DNA of 64,000 nt from Helopsaltes ochotensis (GCA_013400155.1 VXBM01001343.1:1-64000), one strand, 5' to 3'. Shown: positions 24,076 through 38,383, counted from the first letter of the stretch. Notes: generated by a model from the letters alone, not told the origin. Translations and numbers: made by a program.

Positions 24076-27000
24076 TGCCCAGCCAGGGGTGCTCTTTTAT
24101 GAACACGCTGTAAACAAGGGAGCCTCCGTCTTTCCACCAACCCCAAGGCACCAGCCTCCTCCAAAGGGTGCTCCGTTGAAACTCAAGGTACCTTCTCTTT
24201 TACCCTTTTTAAACTATCACTGTTGCAGCACTGCAGACTCTAGTCTCAGTGTTGGCACTGCACAGAGAAAGGTAGGACACAAATTTCACATGCAAGGATA
24301 GTTAGGGAAAGATGCTCTCCTTAGAACCGTCTCCAATTCATGAAATTACACAAAGCCCACAACACAAGGCTGGAAATCACAGAAGCACAGAAAAACTCCT
24401 TCGACAAAACAGTACTATCATATATAAAAGCTGTTCAAAAGAACTCTTTCACCTGAGTAAACTCTTTTTAGTGCACTAAAAAGCAGCTCCTTTTGGGACA
24501 AATAGGAACCCAGCACAAGGGTGAATTTCCACCTGAATTACCTTGTGCTCAAGCGGGGTTATCTACTCAACACACCACTTTTCAAAGCCTTCTCTGCTTT
24601 TGTTTCTCCTTATACCTGGAAGAAGTGACCAGGTGTCTCTGACCAGGTGTCTCTGACCAGGTCGTGAGATGGACATTTTTCCAGAGACTGCACTCTAGGA
24701 TGTAACAGGCTTCTGGCCAGCACTTCAGTGGGATGCAAGAGTGGGAATACAGACTTGGATGTTAACATCTAGGTCAGAGTACTAAGGCACATAAACCAGG
24801 CATAACAAAAGAAATGCTGTTTAGATGTGAGAATCTATCAAGCGTGTGGTAAAACTAATATTTTTGAGAGCATCTGGAGTCTTTCATGCCCTTAATAAAT
24901 ACTCCACAGTTTCAGTTTTACTCCTAAATAGAAAAGGGGGGGAAACCCCAATTAAAATGCTAAATGTTTCATGAAATGGTAGCTCTCATTTTCCAGTCAA
25001 CTCTACTTCATACGCTGAAAAACAGCACTTACCTAGAAGCAAAGCCAGTAGAGTACAGTTCAGAACTGTTAGAAGGATGGAAGATATTACCAACGTCCCT
25101 GGGAATCATGCTAAACTCAGTTTTTGTTGTCTGCTGTGACTTAGGCTGAAAAATCATCACTCTGTCTTAATTTATAAGCTATTTTAGACAGGACCTTGCA
25201 CATGCACCAAGTCATAACAAAAAGCTAAATGAAACTGCCCTTCTCCATGTCCCCAGTTATGCACTCCTTAGCAATGCCTGCTCCATGGCTCCACACTGAA
25301 AAGCTACGGTGCCGTGTCAGGGCAGATACCAAACTGAGACTACAGCTGTTACCTCTGCCCTTCCCCCAGAGTTGTCCTTCAGTACTCTGCTACACCTGAT
25401 CATCGGAGAGCAAGCCTGTAGTCCTGCTGGAACAAGGCCAGATATAGTTTGCACAGTGAAGCCCTAAAACAGAACTGGTGGTTCTCCAGCACTTCGGTAA
25501 TAGCACAAAAAAAATAATAGTCCTCTTTCTGCAAATGTTTCAGCAGCATGTTTCAGATGAGAACAATTCTGGATCTGGCCAATCAAGGACAGTACAGAGA
25601 GATCCAAAGTCAAGGTGCCCTCCGTGCATGCAGTTGACATGGAGCTGTAAATGAGGGGCTCTCATTTAGAGATGAAGTGCAGCACTAGGTTTGAGGGAGG
25701 ATTTGCACTCAGATGTTATACATATCAAGCTCGCATGGGAATAGGCAGATTTATCCCATGAACATGCAAGGGCAAGTGTCTTGGACACAATACAGATGCT
25801 TGTAAGAATCAAATGTAAAAATGCAACAGGTAGCTGAATTTTGAGACCTCTGTTCATTAAACTAACACAGCTGTTATCTATCTACTCAAAATAACCCCTA
25901 AAGCCACTAATAAAATAATCCCCATTTCTTTGAGGAGTTTCCATCACCTTGCAGCAAGTCTGATAATCCAGCCTTTGTGGGGCACACTCTAAGGGGTCAG
26001 TTCCTGACTCACATTAGAAGAAAGGGGGGCAGACTCCAATCAGTGAAGAGAATGAATATTACCTGACATTTCCAAAGAAGGGCCTGCAAGCATGTGCTCT
26101 TTCAAACTGAGTAGGTTTAAGTAAGTTTAGACAGCAAAATGGAAGCATAAAAATGGTAAAGGAAGAACTGTGATGCATATGACTCAAGTGTTTACATGCC
26201 ACAAAATACTCAGTAATATCATGTACCAAATTAGGTAAATCTTAGCCCAGTAAACAAAGCTTAAAGAATTTGAAAAGATAAATGGAGCTGACATAAATCA
26301 AGACATTGCTAGATGTGTTAACTCATTTTAATCTGAAAACAAGGTAAACCAAAATAAAATTTATTTCAGTGCAGAGGGACAGCATGTACCCAAACAATAC
26401 TTCAGTGGGACACAGTGCTGCATAAATCTCACTATAGCTCCACTGATGAGCTAGCACTGCTAAATAATAATGCAAATAACATCTCAAAAGTTACCATGAA
26501 AATGCTACAGATATTTAAATTTTGAGCCACTGGCAGAACACAGGTATTAGAAATGACAGCGTGCTTGAACAAAAGCAGGGATTGCATTTGCTGGAACACA
26601 AAGAAAGCTGTGAGAGCCTCATTGAGGTCAGAAGACATTTACAGGGAACAGTGTCATGTGTGTGTCTCCCTTATTAAATTAAAATGCCATTGGCCTTCTG
26701 AAGCACTGAACAGAAACGAGAATATGTTTAGGATTATGGAATTTAAATTAATACCTTCTACTAAAAAGAGGAATGTACTGCGCTCTGATCAGAGAAAAAT
26801 AAGGTGATTTAACCGACAAGGCTCTTTGCTAGGTATTAAAATAGCATAATATGTATGAGTTCACCACTTACAAAAGCCAAAAAAGAAAGAAAATCTACAA
26901 AAGCTCCAAGAAGAGAATAGCCAGGAAAGGTAATTTCCTTGCATTCATACAAAGGCAGTAATCATCTTTCAAGGTGCTGGGTCTATGCTGTTCTGTTTTC

Positions 27001-27601
27001 ACCCATACTGACTGGTAGTCCTTTGAACATTGTGATGGATACACAGACAAACAGCTTGTGCAGGTGTGTTATTTCTGGTTGGTTGGGTTTTTTGCAAGTC
27101 TCTGCCCTTGTTGTATTTTCTGGCCAAACACAGGCGGATATGATGAGAAAGGGCCCATTAACCTTAAGAGCTTTGTCCGAGCTGGTGCTGATGCAGAGCT
27201 TGGACCTTGTCCCTCTCTCTGTAAATTTACAAAACTCCTTGCACTTGGTGCTCATTTCTTGAGGCTCACTCCTTGGGTCCATATGTGATCAGTGATTGTA
27301 TATTCTTCACTGGTGGCAGAGACCGCTCCACAACACTTCTGCTTGCAAGAGCAAAAAAATCTATCTATGGGCCAAAAACTACAGCCCTTTTCAGTGCAAG
27401 CCACTGTCACCATTGTGCTCCCTGGGAATTTCTGCTTACCCTTCTCCCCTTCTTTATGAAGCAGAGCACTGCTGACAAGGAGGGATGGCAGGGTCTGCTT
27501 CAGGGACATACCAGCCATGTACAGCTCCTACTGCACCCAGCTCCACCAAAGCACAGCACAATCACACCAGAGACGGTGGGAACTGCAGCACAAACTTGAG
27601 G
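24076..27601. other. non-coding stretch right of the CpG block
   Basis: The composition falls back to AT-leaning within about 100 bases of the island. A 14-bp tandem repeat lies at 24627. No supported exon is seen, although the first kilobase could be the first intron of a transcript starting in the gap. Confidence 0.45.
24627..24662. repeat. 14-bp tandem repeat, about 2.6 copies
   Basis: The unit GACCAGGTGTCTCT occurs at 24627 and 24641, and its first eight bases again at 24655. Copies are exact. Confidence 0.9.
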
Positions 27602-27664
27602 GGTTTGTTGAAGGTCACACAATAAATTTGTGGCCAAGTAGGGAATCATCTGTCAGTCCCCATT
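27602..27664 (-). mobile_element. MIR-like SINE core fragment
   Basis: The plus strand reads GAAGGTCACACAATAAATTT then GTGGCCAAGTAGGGAATCA, the reverse complement of the MIR core segment. MIR is an ancient amniote SINE with only scattered remnants in birds. The A-box and B-box part is missing, so only a fossil remains. Confidence 0.6.
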
Positions 27665-28399
27665 CTGGTGATTTAATTAGAGGATTAGCCTCTTCCTGAT
27701 CAGTGTAAAATTGCGTACATTATAAGGCAAAGATTCTGCTGAAAACTGTACCATGGATAAAGTATACCACACACCTTCTGAGAGCAAATAGAAGGTGAGA
27801 CAGAAAAAAAAAAAAAAGACAGAGCTTGATTTTTTACATCAGACAAGAAAGACTAATTTCTTAGTTGTGTTTCTGAACAAGAGTGAACAGAAACCACTGA
27901 CTCCAGGTCCTGCTGGAAAGACTGACTTGGTAAAATCTCAGCCCCTCTGAGCTCACCAAAGCAGGTTCCAGAGCAAAAGAAAAGATGTCCTATAGCCTTG
28001 ATCATTTAATAGGTTTATCCTCAGACACATAAAAAGCTTATAGTAATGAGCACTCAGGAGCTGAATTTCTTGACATTAAGAAGAAATCTAATATTGCATG
28101 TAAAGAAGGCTTTGTGTATCAAATGTCTCCAGTCTGAATTAGGGAGAAATGGTCGTTCTGAATATTTTTCAGTACAGTGACACTTCCTCAGAACCTGAAC
28201 TTCTAGGGCTTCTCCAAACATTGTGACAGTAGTATAAGCAGCTCAGAACAGATACTCTGGAAAAAGAGGCAGACAGACACTGTTCCTTCCACCCACTTCC
28301 ACTGCCCAGCAGATGCCCTCAATCTACAGGATGTCTCACAATGTGTTTAGGAACCCTTGAGGGACTTCTCCCCAACAAATTTTATAATTATTTTTGGAA
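27665..28399. other. non-coding stretch
   Basis: Unique sequence with an A-run near 27805. No exon or known repeat is supported. Confidence 0.45.
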
Positions 28400-28925
28400 A
28401 CCAGTAATACCATTGGCTTCCTGACTATCTTTTGGCAATGAGTTCTATGGGTTAATCATGTGGCAGGGAAAAGCTGTTATTACTTTAAAACTCCTTCTTG
28501 ATATCTCCATTTAATGTACACCTTAACTTATAAAGTGAGCATTTTAAGATTATATTGTGAAATGCTGTTCTCCACAACAGTCATGGTTTTACACACCTCT
28601 GTCATATTTCTTTCCTCTATTGTTTCATTTCTGAAGGCACCTGAAAATGCCTAATCTGTTCCATCATTCCCTGGGCAGCAGCTACTCTTCACGCTCCACT
28701 GGCCCTGTTGCTGTTTCCTGTGCCTTTCTAGTTTTATCACATCTTTTCTGCGATGGGATCACTGGTGCTGCACACAGTACTCAAGGTGCGAGTGCTCCAG
28801 GGATTTCTAGCACAGCAGGATGATAGCTCCTATTTACTTTCTGTACCTTTTCCAATAATTTCTGCTTCCATCTGCTGAGCTAGCACTTCCAGAGAGATTC
28901 ACACTTTCTCTGTGGTCATTTTCCA
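28400..28925 (-). mobile_element. ancient CR1/L3-like LINE relic
   Basis: On the plus strand the order of landmarks fits the reverse complement of old amniote CR1 (L3-like) 3' regions: GGCAATGAGTTCTATGGGTT, CCTCTGTCATATTTCTTTCC, the GATGGGATCACTGGTGCTGC block followed by ACACAGTACTCAAGGTGCGA, and a later CCAATAATTTCTGC. The copy is heavily diverged, with many small gaps, and is certainly inactive. Boundaries are approximate. Confidence 0.6.
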
Positions 28926-28973
28926 GTGAGGAAATGAACCCTGGTAGCACCCCTTACCCTGAGTGACCATAAT

Positions 28974-29006
28974 TTTTTTATATATATAAAAAATATTTAT
29001 ATATAC
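28974..29006. repeat. AT-rich palindromic tract
   Basis: A T-run is followed by TATATATA, then AAAAAATATTTATATATA. It is a short TA-type microsatellite with inverted symmetry that could extrude as a hairpin. Confidence 0.7.
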
Positions 29007-30504
29007 ACTGGTGGACCCCCCCTACACTCCCCCCTATATTTGGGTTTCATCAATGGGTGCATTACACCCTGCACTTCTCCCCAGTTCATACTCTTATTAT
29101 TTCAGCAGATGCTCCTTCTGCAGCTCTTTTGTGTCCACTTCTGTTTCTTTTACTCCAAAGATTTTGTCTCTTCTTCATCCCCTCACACCTCAAGATCATT
29201 TAGGAGCATGTCCAAGACTGCAGAGCTCAGCCCCTCTTCACTGGCAATTTCCCTGATGAGACCTGTCCTTTTTGCTTTAAGGGAACACCCAGTGAGGAAG
29301 CATCTTCGAAATCCAGACTTCTGCCTCACCTTCACCCAGTTGCTCAGGGAACATTAAGGAATTTTGAGGGGGTGTTCCCTCACCAAGAGCCATGCACCCC
29401 TTACTCAGATGACCAGACCTGACTGCCAGCCCCCCACAGAATGGCTGCTGTGATTTTTTTTTGCAGATATAGTTCATGGCAAACCTCCAAATGTTGCTAC
29501 ATTTGTCCTTTGAACCTTCTGAGAGCTGCAGAAGCACCTTCTAGGTGCACCTCTTGGTGGGTTCAAGTCCCCTGCCAGCTGTGGTGGCTGTTTCACATCT
29601 GCGGCCCTTCCAAGGGAAAACAGGCTGGAAGGCAGAAGATCTCCCCTGCCTGCTGATCCCTCCAGGCTCAGAGGTTATCAGAGAGGAAAGCAGATTAAAG
29701 GCTGTAATGCAGCCAGCACAGGAAGATCTGACCCACAGGGCTCCAGCAATTGAGGTTATTAATCCAAGGTAGGTAATGATGGCTTTGCCTGAGGCATGAC
29801 CAAAGTTTTGAGGGCAGCAGATCACAGTTGAGCCAGGGTTTGGAGGTGGGCAGCAAGCCAGCCTGCTGGCCAACAGAGCTCCTGGCCCACCCATAGCCCC
29901 TTGGCTCCTCTGCTTTCAGCAAAGCCAGAGCTGGAATAGGTGCAGCTTACAAATTCAGGATGTGCTCTTGGCTTTGCCCACAGTTTCCTGCGTGAAATCA
30001 ACTGGCAGGCTGCTTTCCTCATCTAGGAGTGCAACCAATCCATCCACCTCACAGGGAAAAGTTGTCAGGCTGAATAAAAGGGATTTTCTGAGGGTAAAAG
30101 TACAATAGACCAACCACAGAGGAAGCCATCTCCCCTTCCCTTCCAGCAAACTCTCTCCTAATGTTCCAGAGAGCATCTGAGGTTGGGAGCAGCATCTGTG
30201 GAAGCACGAGCCTCCCCATCTGCCTACTTCCAGTGACACTTGCATAGCCTTTTACTGTTGTCTAGACCTGAAGTGTATTTATTTTGGCATGCTAATACAA
30301 CACATGTGGCACAGCCTCATCAAGACAAGCAAGTACTCGCCTAACTGCCTGCCTTGGGAATGATGGTACAAGAAACTTTCTGCTCCAATTCACAGCTGCT
30401 CCAATGACAGAAAAGCCACTATCAGAACACCATAGTTCAGACCCTCACTCATTAAGTGGCCACCATGGCTGAAGAGTGCACAGGGACACATCTGAAAGAG
30501 GTTC
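29007..30504. other. non-coding stretch, mixed composition
   Basis: A plus-strand frame at 29545-29772 ends near CCAAG|GTAGGT, a possible splice donor at about 29768, but there is no good acceptor and the protein sense is poor. Nothing else is supported. Confidence 0.35.
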
Positions 30505-30586
30505 CTCTGGAAAGACCACTCTTCTGGAACATGCAATTCCCAGATTTCTCTGGAAAGACCACTCTTCTGGAACATGCAATTCCCAG
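30505..30586. repeat. 43-bp tandem duplication
   Basis: A 39-base segment beginning CTCTGGAAAGACCACTCTTC at 30505 is repeated exactly at 30548, offset by 43 bases. It is a local duplication without coding sense. Confidence 0.9.
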
Positions 30587-33500
30587 TGCCTGCAGTGTAG
30601 CACAGCTAAAGTTCTTTGTCAGACCAACACACAGACTTGTCCCTGCTGATTCTGAAAGGAAGAAAATGACAAAAGCTAGGTATTAAATAATAATATTACA
30701 GCACAGTTTTAAAGGTCTATGTAGGTAAAGGAAAATAAATGTTTCAAGAAATTTGAAGATGGGATTTACAACTCCCTTATAAGAACCACCCTTGAAATCC
30801 TGAGTTGTTAGGACAGGACTCGCTACTGGGTACATTTTTTTTCCAGGTGTAAAGGTAACTTAAGTTAACATGACATTTGTCTGGAAAATTTCCTTTTCTA
30901 AGACTCATGTAGTGTACTCCTCACCAGAACGCAAGAGAGCTAAGAAGAAAAAAATCCATCTCTTTCTCAGAGCACACATTTCTTTGGGGCACTAGTAAAA
31001 ATAAAATAAAAATTAACATGTTATTTTCCTTAAAATGACATTTTTCTAAAGTATCTCAACTTTGCTGAAGTATTTTGGCAATATTGTGAAAATAAAATTG
31101 CAAGGAAAGGCTTTGACCTTATCAAAAGAAAACATTTCTGTAAGATTCTTAAACAAAGTGAGACGTCTGAGGAACACCAGGAGTGTTTGGCTGACAGTGG
31201 TGTGGACAGAGACAAATTGACTCATTCCCCATTAGGCCACGAGTCCCCCACTGCTCTGCAGCCCCCTGCACGTGGATGTACATGTACCACACACCAGCTT
31301 CATGGGAGAGAGAAGACTTTTTGCTGTTCATAGTTCCAGGACAAACGGTGAACGCAATTGATAGGACCAGGCTCAGACCCCGCCAGCAACAAGGCAGAAC
31401 CACTTTCTCCACCCTCTGCTGTAAGAGAAAACCCAAACCTGAGTAACACATTTTGGGTTCCTTTTTTGCATTTGACTCATGGTCCAGCATCTTTAAAGGT
31501 TTCTATTGTTAGCTTTTCTCTGCAGCCATTAGAACCAGGAAATCTAAATATGCCAAGTTATCGTTCTTACATAATGGCTCAGGGATTTAAGAAAGGCCCC
31601 AAATCTTCTAAAAGTTGGCAACACCAGTTTGCAATAACCACACCAGTGACAGCTAACATGGCTGGCTCCCAGGGACAGGAATCATTGCTGACATGTGACA
31701 TACTCAGTAATGGCCTCACCCTGCTTTTGCTGAAAACACAGCAGTGCCAGCCCACAGGCAGCTCAGAGTGTTTATCAGCCTCTGGAGAACTCTGCTCCCC
31801 TATGAGAAAGTAAAAATCCTACTTTCCTCAGCAGCTAGAGGTATTTTATTAAGATGGAATAACAATTCTAGCAAATCCCATTCCAAAACATGCATCTGGC
31901 AAATTCGGGAGGAATAAGAAGGGTTCAAATCAAAGATGAAGCACTATTATGTGAATATTGCTGTGGAGCAGAGTGAGAAAGAGGAAATCTCAAGAGATGG
32001 ATGACCAATGGGTGGAATTTCAAAAGAAGAGTAAAATACAGGAGGAAAATACTTCTGTGTGTGAGCAGATAAATCAGACAGGCATTTCTTTGTCAGGCAT
32101 TACCAGAGGCCTTGAAAGTCAAGCACTGCAATGATTGTCTACTTCCCACAAGCAAAGTTCAAAACCTGGACCAAACACACAGCACGTGTGATGGACCTGG
32201 CACAGCACAAAATGCAGCTCAGCACAAGCCAAAGCTGTAACTGCAGCCACAGAATGCACTGAGGAGGGGTTAGAGGAGAGAGGGGTGGGTGCAGAGGATT
32301 TTCCGATAATGTTCGAGAGCTGGGGCCAGATTCTGACCTGCTATAACTGATACTGCTCCAGGAGGTCTGAATTCAGCCCATACATTTTAGGCATTGATAT
32401 TTTATTTTTTTTCTAACAGGGACTTTAGGGATGCAATGCTGAAATTCTAAAGATGAGCTGCTGCACCGTCAGCATGTGCTAAGCTATTTATGAGTCACTA
32501 AAACACACCTTTTCTAATTCTCACCTTAGCTTGTGAATGGCATATGGCCAGGATGCCTTTTCCAGCTACTTGAGGAAAGTCACCACAGTGTGCTGTGTGC
32601 CAGGGTATTGGCAGAGCCACTGCACTGGCTCTGCTACAGGACATGTTTGACCTCCAGCCAGACCTGCATTAGCCCTCTGCCTGTTTACATTGGGACAATC
32701 ACAGACATTACCTAAACAAGTATCACCCAATGGCAGCAATAAATTTTAGGAATTTCCCTCAAATGAGAAAGCCTCCACAGAATCAAAAAACACAACTGCA
32801 GTCTCGAGTTGTCCCAAGTGCCCAGTGCTGCCTTAGCCCCACACACCATTTCTGTCCCTGCACAAGTGATCCTAGCAGGTACGGGGGGCTCACAATGAGT
32901 GCAACCACAGCCATCGCTTGCCATTCCCAAAAAGCCTCATCCTTCCACTCAGCAGTGGAACAGTAGTTACAATGGGCAAAAATGTCCAATTAAAGCACAG
33001 CTGTTCTGAGCCAGTTCTCATGTGTCATGCATCCACATCCTCCGACCACTGACAAAATTATTTCCTTGCAGCTGGCATTTACTTAAACCCCAAACACAGA
33101 GGCAACCTAAACTATGCAGCATTCAGGTTCACATAAACCCTCCTTAGATGTTACATCTCAGCAGTGAGGGTTCCCTTTGCTCTATCTAGATACCTTGAAG
33201 GCCAGCCCCACATTCAAATCCCTACACTCAAAGGCTTAACTTATTTTTTCTCCACCACTTTGGTTCCTTGACTGTTATCCTGATCCCAAGGGGGATTTTC
33301 CATCTCCCACTCCCCTTCTCAGCCAGCTGCTGTGCACAGATTTAGCAGGATGACTCAGAACCAGGGAATGACAGCTCAACATTTTCCTGCAATAGAGCAA
33401 TCACTGCCTATCTCCAGAAGGTCCTTGGGTCAGGACTGGGGCTTCTGTGCAAGGGAAAGGGATGCAATGGTTGCTTTCTGAGGAAAAACAGACCCACTCT

Positions 33501-36500
33501 GTGGGGCCTCCTGCTGCTTCCCTCTGTCACAGCCTCAACTTGTCCTTCCTTAAGTCTCACAGGTGCAGCTTGTTGTAAAACACAAGTTTAGCTATTTGCT
33601 TTTCATGGCAGCAGAGCCTCAGAGCTCCTGAGATCAGCGCCAGGCACTCTGTGAGGCAGCACACGACACTGGAAGCCGTGAGGAATGGGAAGGCAGGTTC
33701 CCAAGGGGGTATGTTTTCTTTTTCCCTGCTGAGTTACAGCAAGTGTTGCGGCCACATTATCTATTTTTCATTCCCCAGTGCTCAGTGTCAAGCCAAAATG
33801 AAGCCACAAGGAATCCAGCACCACTCAGCAGCGCACAAAAGCACTCTGGCTCAGCTCTGCAGAGCTGCAGGGGACACAAAGTGTGCAGCTTTGCAGGAAG
33901 GAGAGTGATACACCAAGAATGCTCCCCGTTTTTATATGCTACACTCCCAGAACTGCAGCGATAGCAAGTGAGAGCGAGGCAGGGCAGAGACCCTTGCTCC
34001 TCACCCTGCTCCCTCAGTCACCTCCTGGGTACAGTGAGAGCTGTCAGGCAAGGCCACAGATGTCCAGGATGGTTACTGTCAACAGCCAACTACACGAAGG
34101 CAAGCAGGCGGAAGCAGAAGGATCAGGATGCTCTCAGAGGACAGATGGTCAAAGATAACTTCTGAAAGAGTGCATAAGTGGGACTCCTGGGTCTCCACAC
34201 AGCTGCAGTAACTCAGCTGCCTTTCCCCAGACCTTAGGCATCACTAAATCTGGCAGCTGGGGAAAAGAGCTTTGCTGCCAGAGTCTATGGATGTGCAATA
34301 GACACAGCGTGGCCATGGGTCAGACTGTCCATGCAGAGGAGCAGGCATCACTCACAGAGACCAGGGATCCCTCCTGGTGCTTGGCCACCTCCACACTCAC
34401 CACCCTGCCCCTTGGCAGAGCTCCCCTGGGCTCAGGCAGGGCACCCAAGCTGTCTCTTTGTCCATTTCTCCAGACCAGAAGTGGGGACAGCTCTCAACGA
34501 GCACAGAACACCTGGCAGCCCCAGTCTCCAGGTAAAACAGGGAGTGCTTTTGATGAGATAGAACAGACAACAGCTTCACTTGTGCACCACTGGGGCAAGT
34601 GTCTGGTAACAGGCCTGCATTAACATAAAGTAAATGAACCATCAGGTACAACCTTGGAGCTGACATCTGCTCCAGCCTATGGGTCAGTCTGAGCAGCTAA
34701 AACTGGAACAGAGCAATTCCTGGGGAACAACTCATAGGGGAAAGCCTGTGCAGGTCTGTCAGGGATGCAGGCAGCAATGCTGGGATAATCTCATTTTAAA
34801 GTATTGTTCTGCTCTTCCACAACTTGCTTTACCAGTGAAGTACTCACCCTGTAGAAACTGTTGGGCTATGTCTCTGGTACCCCATAATTTTCTTTCCACA
34901 GTGCCATTCTCACCAAGGAAGCTTTCATGGAAGATGCCTGCTGAGGCCAATCATCATTTTTCTTGGGGGTGTTTATACCAACTAGGATTGATGGAAATGG
35001 GCACTTGGCCATCCTGTCTCACAGCAGCTGTGTTTGCACTGCACTTCACCAAAGACCCTGCTATGTACATCTAATAGTCCAACTTTTCAAACTTTCTTTT
35101 ATTCCATGTTACAAGTTTCATATTTCTCACTATCTCTTTGTAAGTTCTGTTAAGATCCTAATGGCCTTGTTAAGTTTTTACACACCAGAAAAATCCTGAT
35201 GAAAAGAGAGCTCAAATAAGCAGGTGATGGTTCAGCCCAGGGTCAAGGTAGTTAATACAGATACGAAATGCTGTGTGTAGACCAGTATGAGGTTTTTTTT
35301 CTTAACACGTCACAAGGTATTACAGAAGACAGAGTAATTTTCCTAAGGGCAGTAGCCTTGAACCTTTTCATATTCTTACTGCTGTCATGATTTTCCTACC
35401 CCACAACTGCTCTTGAAAAATAGAAGAGACTCCAGGTGACTGGGAAGGACCAAGCAGGAGCACAAGGATGCGGTTTCTGCATGTGGTGCAGTTCAGCAGT
35501 TTTGCCGTGTGGGAGGTCCAGCTGGTCAGCATGCCTCCCCAGTCTTTCTTGGAAAAGGGAGAATTGGTTTGATTCTGAAGGCTTTGGCTGATTCTTATTC
35601 TTTACACAAACACTGTATCCACAGTCTAAGCATCACAAGGGTTTACAGAAGCTTTCCTCTTGGTGGTGTGGAGTTTAGCAGCAGACTTTCTGCATACTTA
35701 AGAGTTATAAATGATACTATCTCTGTTTTTAAGACTACAGGCAATACTTTGCCATGGTTTAGTGGTTGTACTGAGATGGGTCCTTGACTGCTGGCAGCAG
35801 TAGGGGTCACTGTAGTGTGTGTTAAGTGGGAGAATTAACCTAAAAATAAAAATCCAAGGGAAAAAAACAACAAGCTGAAGCATCTTGTGACAACTCACCC
35901 CAGAAGCCCTGTCAATCTGCCAGGACTGCATTACCCAGGAGTTGCGAGTGAAGCTAAACTATCCACCATCTAATGCTAAAGAGCTCTTTAACCCACTCCA
36001 TCTTCAGCTGCTTTCCGTTGCTGGCTGCTTTTAACCTAGTTTTCAACCTCCAAAACTCTTATTTCTGGCTGCAGCTTTCATTAGCAGAGACATACTCCCC
36101 ATTCAATTCCTTCCAGAGATGTAGGCTACATCCCCAAAGTGCCTTTTTGGGAAAGTTGTCTGATGCGCATGCAGCCAGAGGGTGCAGTGCCCTGGAAAAC
36201 AGGGAGGAATATAGCTTCCAAAGTGCATTTTCCCCTCAGTACTAAGAAGCCAAACCCCACTGGTGAATTTGTAGATGAGATTGTTCTTTCCTAACCATTG
36301 CCAGTTTTGTTTCTAAAGAAAGATTGTTTTTTAAGGGTTTGAAGTTCTCTTCTCCCATTTTCTCTTTCCTTATCCTTTTTGAGTGGTAGGTGATTCTTTG
36401 CTTCTTTACTTTTTCACACCTCCATTACTGATGCCCTCTCATACAGGCAGCTGGGGAAGAAACAGCTTTCAGGAAGTCCCAGTGATCACAGATATGCCCT

Positions 36501-38383
36501 CATCCTCAGCTTGCAAAGTGCTTTCTTGCTGAACTGCCAGAAATACTGATTTCTCGAAATACTTATCATTTCCTGCAGGAAAATCATCTCCTGTCACTAC
36601 ACACAGGCTGTTTAAGGGGGACTGCAGCAGTCTGGGGTCCCCTCTGCAGAGGTGCTCACACACATACCTTGTGACCTCCCTTAGTGCCTGACTTTGAGGT
36701 TGTCAGTCTGCATCTTGTCTTCCTCCAGAACTAGCTGTGGCCTGACAAGATCGAGATGGACATTGAAAATAAAAGTGATTTTAAAATGTGAAACACTTCA
36801 GTTGAAGCCTTCTCAGTTTCATGCCACTCTATGCCATCTCCTTAGTCTTCCTGGGAAGAGGGTACAGGGCTTTCAAAGGCTGGGGCACATGCTTTCTTTT
36901 CACAAGTGTCCACACTTTTATTGTCAAGCGAGAAGTTTCGCTAAGAGGGAGGGAGGTAAACTGTCTCCAGTCCCAAAGCCTTGAAACCATGTCAGCAAAG
37001 CACCACATTTGGCTACCGAGGTCTGCTGGGAGACTGCATTTATCAGCTCAGACACCCTGGCTGTGTAATTACACAGCCTGCAGTCTTGAAGCAGACTGAG
37101 TCCAGCCAGCCCAAAACACAGCCCAAACAAGTTTGCATCTGGCTGCAAAAGATCTTGTAAGATGTACCCATGACTATTGGCATCAGCTCAAAACACTTCT
37201 TGGGTTTAGAAAGCATCAATGCCAGAAGATAGATTGGTTATGCTGAACATCAACAGCAGAGCTGTTCCCACAACAGCTGTGTACGTTAACAAATCCTCAC
37301 AGCCCGCCTTGGCAGACGCTGAGGTTGGCATTTCTGTCCCCACTTCACAGGCAGGACTGGAATAAGCAGCTCCCAGAGCCTCACACAAGCAGCCCACAGG
37401 GCCATGGAAGGAGCTGTATTACAAGTGGCTTTGCGCTGAGGACTCTGGTGCCATGTGCTGGGCTCAGCACCCTGCCAAGAAGAAGCAAGACTCTAAAACC
37501 TGAAAGCTTGTCCCACACCTCCACACTGATTGACTTCCCACCATCTCCTGTGGGGTTTTGAGTGGCTTTAAAAACAGCAAGTTTTGCTTGATGGAGGTCA
37601 AGCCACAGAAAAAGTTTGGTCATCTGCTGTCACAGCATATTCTGTGGTTGAAGTAACCCAAATCCACTGCATCCCTTTCTTTCCTCTGTCTCAACCACAA
37701 AAAGCTGTTTTCCTTTAAGATGGCCTTATAGCTGGGCTTACTGCCTGCCAGGCTTGTGGTCATACTCTCTCTCAGGGCTTTTGCAGGCTAATCCAGCACA
37801 AAAGGCACTGGCTGCTCTCCACTCCAAACCTCTGCCAAGTTGTGAGATAGATGGAGCTGCTTATAAAATGTATCGTAAATTGGAACAGCGTAAGAAGCTA
37901 ACAACAATTGTGCTGAATGTAGCAGCCTACATCCCAAAGGACCTCAGCACAGCTGATTTACAAAAAAAACACACTCAAAACAACAAATGTTTTTCTAATT
38001 CAAGAAATTTCTCATAAAACTCTACCTCTGCAAGACTTTTGCAATAAGATCTCATTTGAAAACCTGCATAAATCGTCTCTAAGTGTTTAAGTATGTAAAC
38101 ACTAGAAATATCCAGTGCAGACAAACACTGGGGAAAAGTACACACACTCCTTATCATGCCCTTGTACTGCTTTTTTCATGTGCTTTCTGGGTGATGAGTT
38201 TGTGATTTCACATCCCACCCCACACCTACCCAGTCAATAACATTAACAGCTGCTCACTTCTTACAACCAAGGTACTTCTCAGAGCTCCACCTGGTTGGCA
38301 ACTCTATCAAGACCATGAGTCCTACACAGGACAGAGTTCTGGCAACACATGGCTTGCCAAATGCACAAAGCAACCAAAAACCC
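30587..38383. other. non-coding stretch
   Basis: Nearly 8 kb of unique sequence. Several frames of 70-150 codons appear on both strands, notably plus 31358-31813, plus 34679-35074 and plus 35509-35787. None has paired splice sites with good protein sense, and all overlap frames on the opposite strand. No repeat family was recognised. Confidence 0.4.

Noticed and set aside
22815..24301. Large open frames of about 280-400 codons around the gap
   Set aside because: They exist only because N positions cannot form stop codons; the real sequence on either side is short and shows no domain.
29560..29570. GGTTCAAGTCC, a perfect tRNA B-box-like word
   Set aside because: No A-box at the right distance, no acceptor-stem pairing and no cloverleaf can be formed around it, so it is not a tRNA gene or a clear tRNA-derived SINE.
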